Assembly (NCBI GenBank): GCA_964632795.1
Contig: CAZWEZ010000078.1
Coordinates: forward strand, 1 to 17,756
Source of the DNA: CAZWEZ01 sp964632795
GTDB taxonomy: Bacteria > Pseudomonadota > Alphaproteobacteria > Rhodospirillales > 2-02-FULL-58-16
Direction: 5' to 3'
DNA: 17,756 bases
Shown here: piece after piece, positions 15,946 to 17,756 of the stretch
How the letters are laid out: the number at the start of each line of letters is the position of its first letter
How positions within the stretch are numbered: position 1 is the first letter of the stretch
Position numbers and translations under genes: made by a program
The notes under the pieces: generated by a model
What the model was told of the DNA's origin: nothing
Databases searched by the model: none
What the model saw: only the letters and a program-made list of their open reading frames with translations

Positions 15946-16152
15946 CTCTGTCTCGGAACCTGAAAGATTCCCCTGGCCGGGTTTCCGACCCGGGTTGCAT
16001 CTTCGGTGAGGCGGTCTCCGGTCTCTATCCGGGGGCGCCTGCTTTCCAGAGCCTCATCCCCCTGCGGTCCTTTTGCCTGAGAGTTTCCGGGGCGGTTGCT
16101 CCTTCGGCGCCGGCCGGGATCGCGGATCGTGCCCGGCCGGTCTCTCCCGCAG
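15946..16152 (-). promoter_or_regulatory. Tandem two-aptamer glycine riboswitch (gcvT leader)
   Basis: Aptamer 1 spans 16152-16062: its closing stem is CTGCGG/CCGCAG, and it holds the conserved GGGAGAGA, GCGCCGAAGGAGCAA and CTCTCAGGCAAAAGGACC segments. A 10-base linker (16061-16052) follows. Aptamer 2 spans 16051-15946: its closing stem is CTCTG/CAGAG, with CACCGAAGATGCAA and TCTTTCAGGTTCCGAGACAG. Glycine binding to such tandem RNAs normally turns on glycine cleavage genes, letting the cell use excess glycine; this fits gcvT starting 59 bases downstream. No rho-independent terminator was seen between it and gcvT, so control of translation start or Rho-dependent control is more likely. Confidence 0.95.
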
Positions 16153-16172
16153 GGTTCGCGTGAGGAGCGGCC

Positions 16173-16200
16173 AGTTTATCGCGTAGCCGGCGAAGGTCAA
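16173..16200 (-). promoter_or_regulatory. Sigma70-like promoter of the gcv operon
   Basis: TTGACC (16200-16195), a 16-bp spacer and TAAACT (16178-16173) give a good housekeeping promoter. Predicted transcription starts near 16166, about 14 bases before the first riboswitch stem, which is the expected place. It lies in the 67-bp gap after the lipoprotein gene. Confidence 0.65.
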
Positions 16201-16219
16201 CCGTCGAGCGCGCCGACGC

Positions 16220-16780
16220 TCAACGGACCTTGGCCCGGCGGTAGTTGTAGTCCAACTCCTCGCGGGTCAGTTGGAGGCCGACGAAGATCTCGAAATCGAC
16301 GCCGGTCTGTCCCGCCTTCAAGGGGATCCGCAGGATCACCGGCTCGTCGGGGTCGTCACGCCAGATCAGCCGGTTGCGGTTGCCGGGGAACTCCACCGTC
16401 ACCGGAAAGACCCGCACGTTGAGGAGGTTGCGCGAGGAATCGGCGAGCGCCACGAAGTAGTCCAGGGCCGCCCGGCGGTCGCTGTTGGCGGGGCCGCGCG
16501 AGGTCTCGATGACCAGGTTGATCTCGACCGACAGCACGCCGGCGTTGGTGACGTCGTCGATCTCGTGCTCGCAGGAGCCGAGGATATCGACGATCCGCCC
16601 GTCGTAGGCGACGTCGATGAGGTCGCGCCCCGGTCCCTCGACGAAGCGGGTGATGGACTGGGCGTCGGGGGGGACCGAGATACGGGGACAGGGCGGGGGC
16701 GGCGGTTGGTCGCCGAACAGGCCGCACCCGGCGGTCAACAGGGCGAGGGCGACGACGGCCGCCTTGCGAAGCCTGCTCAC
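16220..16780 (-). CDS. Small lipoprotein, unknown function
   Basis: A 186-residue protein that I do not recognise. The N-terminus is a lipoprotein signal peptide: basic start (RLRK), hydrophobic core (AAVVALALL) and lipobox LTAGC, followed by GLFGDQ and a run of five prolines. It should therefore be membrane-anchored and face the periplasm. The body is mostly beta-like, with segments such as GVLSVEINLVIET and NVRVFPVTVEFPG, and no enzyme motif was seen. The GTG start at 16780 overlaps the CDGSH gene's stop (GTGA). There is no clear ribosome site, so translational coupling is likely. An in-frame upstream extension is rejected because it would bury the signal peptide inside another gene. Confidence 0.82.
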   Translation of the reverse strand: MSRLRKAAVVALALLTAGCGLFGDQPPPPPCPRISVPPDAQSITRFVEGPGRDLIDVAYDGRIVDILGSCEHEIDDVTNAGVLSVEINLVIETSRGPANSDRRAALDYFVALADSSRNLLNVRVFPVTVEFPGNRNRLIWRDDPDEPVILRIPLKAGQTGVDFEIFVGLQLTREELDYNYRRAKVR

Positions 16781-17016
16781 TGCTTGGAGTGGGTGCCGTC
16801 GCAGAAGGGCTGCTTGGCCGACGCCCGGCAGCCGCACAGGTAGACCGTTTCCGTCTTTTCGGCGACGAACGGTATCGGCCTGAGGCCGATCTGCTTGTGG
16901 GCGCCGTCGCAGAACGGCTGCTTGGAACTGCGTCCGCAGGCGCACCAGTAGTACTCCTTGCCGGCCGTGACATCGACGGCGTAGGGGGCCTGTTGCGAGG
17001 CGACGGCTTTTTCCAT
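16777..17016 (-). CDS. Dual CDGSH-type iron-sulfur protein
   Basis: A 79-residue protein with two complete CDGSH zinc-finger-like motifs: CACGRSSKQPFCDGAH and CGCRASAKQPFCDGTH. Each should bind one 2Fe-2S cluster through three Cys and one His. Family members (mitoNEET relatives) move electrons or clusters; the precise role of bacterial double-motif proteins is not settled. The ATG at 17016 was chosen because the promoter at 17049-17076 lies immediately upstream; the longer open frame would run back through the promoter and into the next gene. The lipoprotein follows with a 4-bp overlap, and the pair probably forms one transcript. Confidence 0.93.
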   Translation of the reverse strand: MEKAVASQQAPYAVDVTAGKEYYWCACGRSSKQPFCDGAHKQIGLRPIPFVAEKTETVYLCGCRASAKQPFCDGTHSKQ

Positions 17017-17048
17017 GGTTCTCGATCCCCGGTTGTCGTTGGCCGGAC

Positions 17049-17076
17049 AGTATAAGGCGTGCCTCCACCGACACAA
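17049..17076 (-). promoter_or_regulatory. Sigma70-like promoter of the CDGSH-lipoprotein pair
   Basis: TATACT at 17054-17049 is a near-perfect -10 box. TTGTGT at 17076-17071, after a 16-bp spacer, is a weak -35. Transcription would begin near 17042, leaving a leader of about 26 bases before the ATG at 17016. Confidence 0.55.
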
Positions 17077-17087
17077 GGACGGGCGGC

Positions 17088-17756
17088 TCACTGGGCGGTG
17101 GGCCCCGTGAGCGCCGCGGACGGCGGTTCCGCGGCGAACAGTTCGATCAGGGTGGTGGCCAGTTTGCTCAGCGTCCGGGTCCGCCCCCAGGCGTTCCGGA
17201 TGCCCTCGGCGATCTTCTTGGCGCGCCCGAAGGCCGCCCACGCGGCCTCGGTTTCCCCGGCCTCGGCGTGGCCGAGGGCGATGTCGCTGAACATCCACAC
17301 CTGGCTCAAACGGCTCTTGATCTCCCGGGAAGCCTTGCCGGCCAGCTCCTCGGTGCGCGCCGCCCCGGCGCCGTCGCCACTCCGCCGCCGCTCGGCGGCG
17401 ATCGACCACAGGACGTGGGCCCGCAGGCGGTCGTCGTCGATCTCCAGGGCGGTCTCCACCGCGCGGTCGAAATCCCCGCCTTCGGCCGCCCCGCCGCCGG
17501 TCTTGCCGATCTCGACCAGGGCCAGGGCGGCGCGGCTGATGGCGTAGGCCCGGGCGTAGGGCAGCTTGATGTTGCCGGTCGCGGCCAGCGCCCGCTCGAC
17601 GGTCGCCCGGGCCTCGGCCTCGTGGCCCGCCTCGGCCTGGGCGACGGCGATCCGGTCGAGGACCACGGCGCGGTAGCGCAGCGCCTCGATGCCCTCGGCG
17701 GTGGCCAGGGCCTCGGCCGGCTTCCCAGCCCGCGCCTGGACGGTGGCCGCGGCGAC
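17088..17756 (-). CDS. TPR-like helical-repeat protein, 5' part outside window
   Basis: The last 222 residues are visible; the frame is open to the right edge, so the true start is not seen. The sequence is a series of amphipathic helix pairs of about 34-40 residues in the pattern 'R.....L..IA.A.A.AG....A'. Examples are RAVVLDRIAVAQAEAGHEAEA, YAISRAALALVEIG, LRAHVLWSIAAERRRSGDGAGA and WMFSDIALGHAEAGETEAAWAAF. This is typical of TPR-like scaffolds, which bind partner proteins; no catalytic domain is visible. The tail ends RTLSKLATTLIELF then a short disordered end. The role is unknown, and the CDGSH promoter separates it from the next genes. Confidence 0.75.
   Translation of the reverse strand, partial: VAAATVQARAGKPAEALATAEGIEALRYRAVVLDRIAVAQAEAGHEAEARATVERALAATGNIKLPYARAYAISRAALALVEIGKTGGGAAEGGDFDRAVETALEIDDDRLRAHVLWSIAAERRRSGDGAGAARTEELAGKASREIKSRLSQVWMFSDIALGHAEAGETEAAWAAFGRAKKIAEGIRNAWGRTRTLSKLATTLIELFAAEPPSAALTGPTAQ

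Noticed and set aside
15887..16000. ATG at 16000 as start of gcvT
   Set aside because: The extension overlaps riboswitch aptamer 2, has no family similarity, and a good ribosome site precedes GTG at 15886.
16206..16221. GAGCG/CGCTC stem at the lipoprotein stop as a terminator
   Set aside because: Only 5 bp with a 6-base loop and no U-run after it; chance is likely in GC-rich DNA.

Overview
The window comes from a very GC-rich bacterium. Nearly every codon ends in G or C, genes overlap at start and stop codons, and starts are ATG or GTG. The split two-subunit glycine decarboxylase (gcvT-gcvH-gcvPA-gcvPB order) behind a tandem glycine riboswitch suggests an alphaproteobacterium, perhaps Rhodospirillales-like; this is inference, since there is no rRNA or other phylogenetic marker. 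No tRNA, CRISPR array, insertion sequence or transposase was seen.

Region 1 (1-9870) looks like a catabolic module built around a divergent control region (1294-1402). Leftward runs a fumarate-reductase-type flavoprotein, cut off by the window edge. Rightward runs a compact set of eight genes: a PreA-like (dihydropyrimidine dehydrogenase-type) FMN/Fe-S protein, a small cupin, an amidase-signature hydrolase, a DUF2848-type protein, then the large (Mo), medium (FAD) and small (2Fe-2S) parts of a xanthine-dehydrogenase-family hydroxylase, and a two-helix membrane protein. The small subunit is fused to a CoxG-like SRPBCC domain. The gene set suits 'hydroxylate, reduce the ring, open the lactam' breakdown of an N-heterocycle, but the substrate cannot be read from the sequence. 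No transporter or regulator lies inside the window.

Region 2 (9845-16200, minus strand) is the glycine cleavage operon. A sigma70-like promoter is followed by a two-aptamer glycine riboswitch, then gcvT, gcvH, gcvPA and gcvPB, a dihydrodipicolinate-synthase-family aldolase/lyase that lacks the DapA substrate arginine, and a class I glutamine amidotransferase. Spacing is short or overlapping throughout, so the last two genes are probably under glycine control too. The amidotransferase gene converges on and overlaps the last gene of region 1 by 26 bp.

Region 3 (16220-17756, minus strand) holds a small operon with its own promoter: a dual-CDGSH iron-sulfur protein coupled by a GTGA overlap to a small lipoprotein. 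Upstream of it is the 3' part of a TPR-like helical-repeat gene that runs off the right edge.
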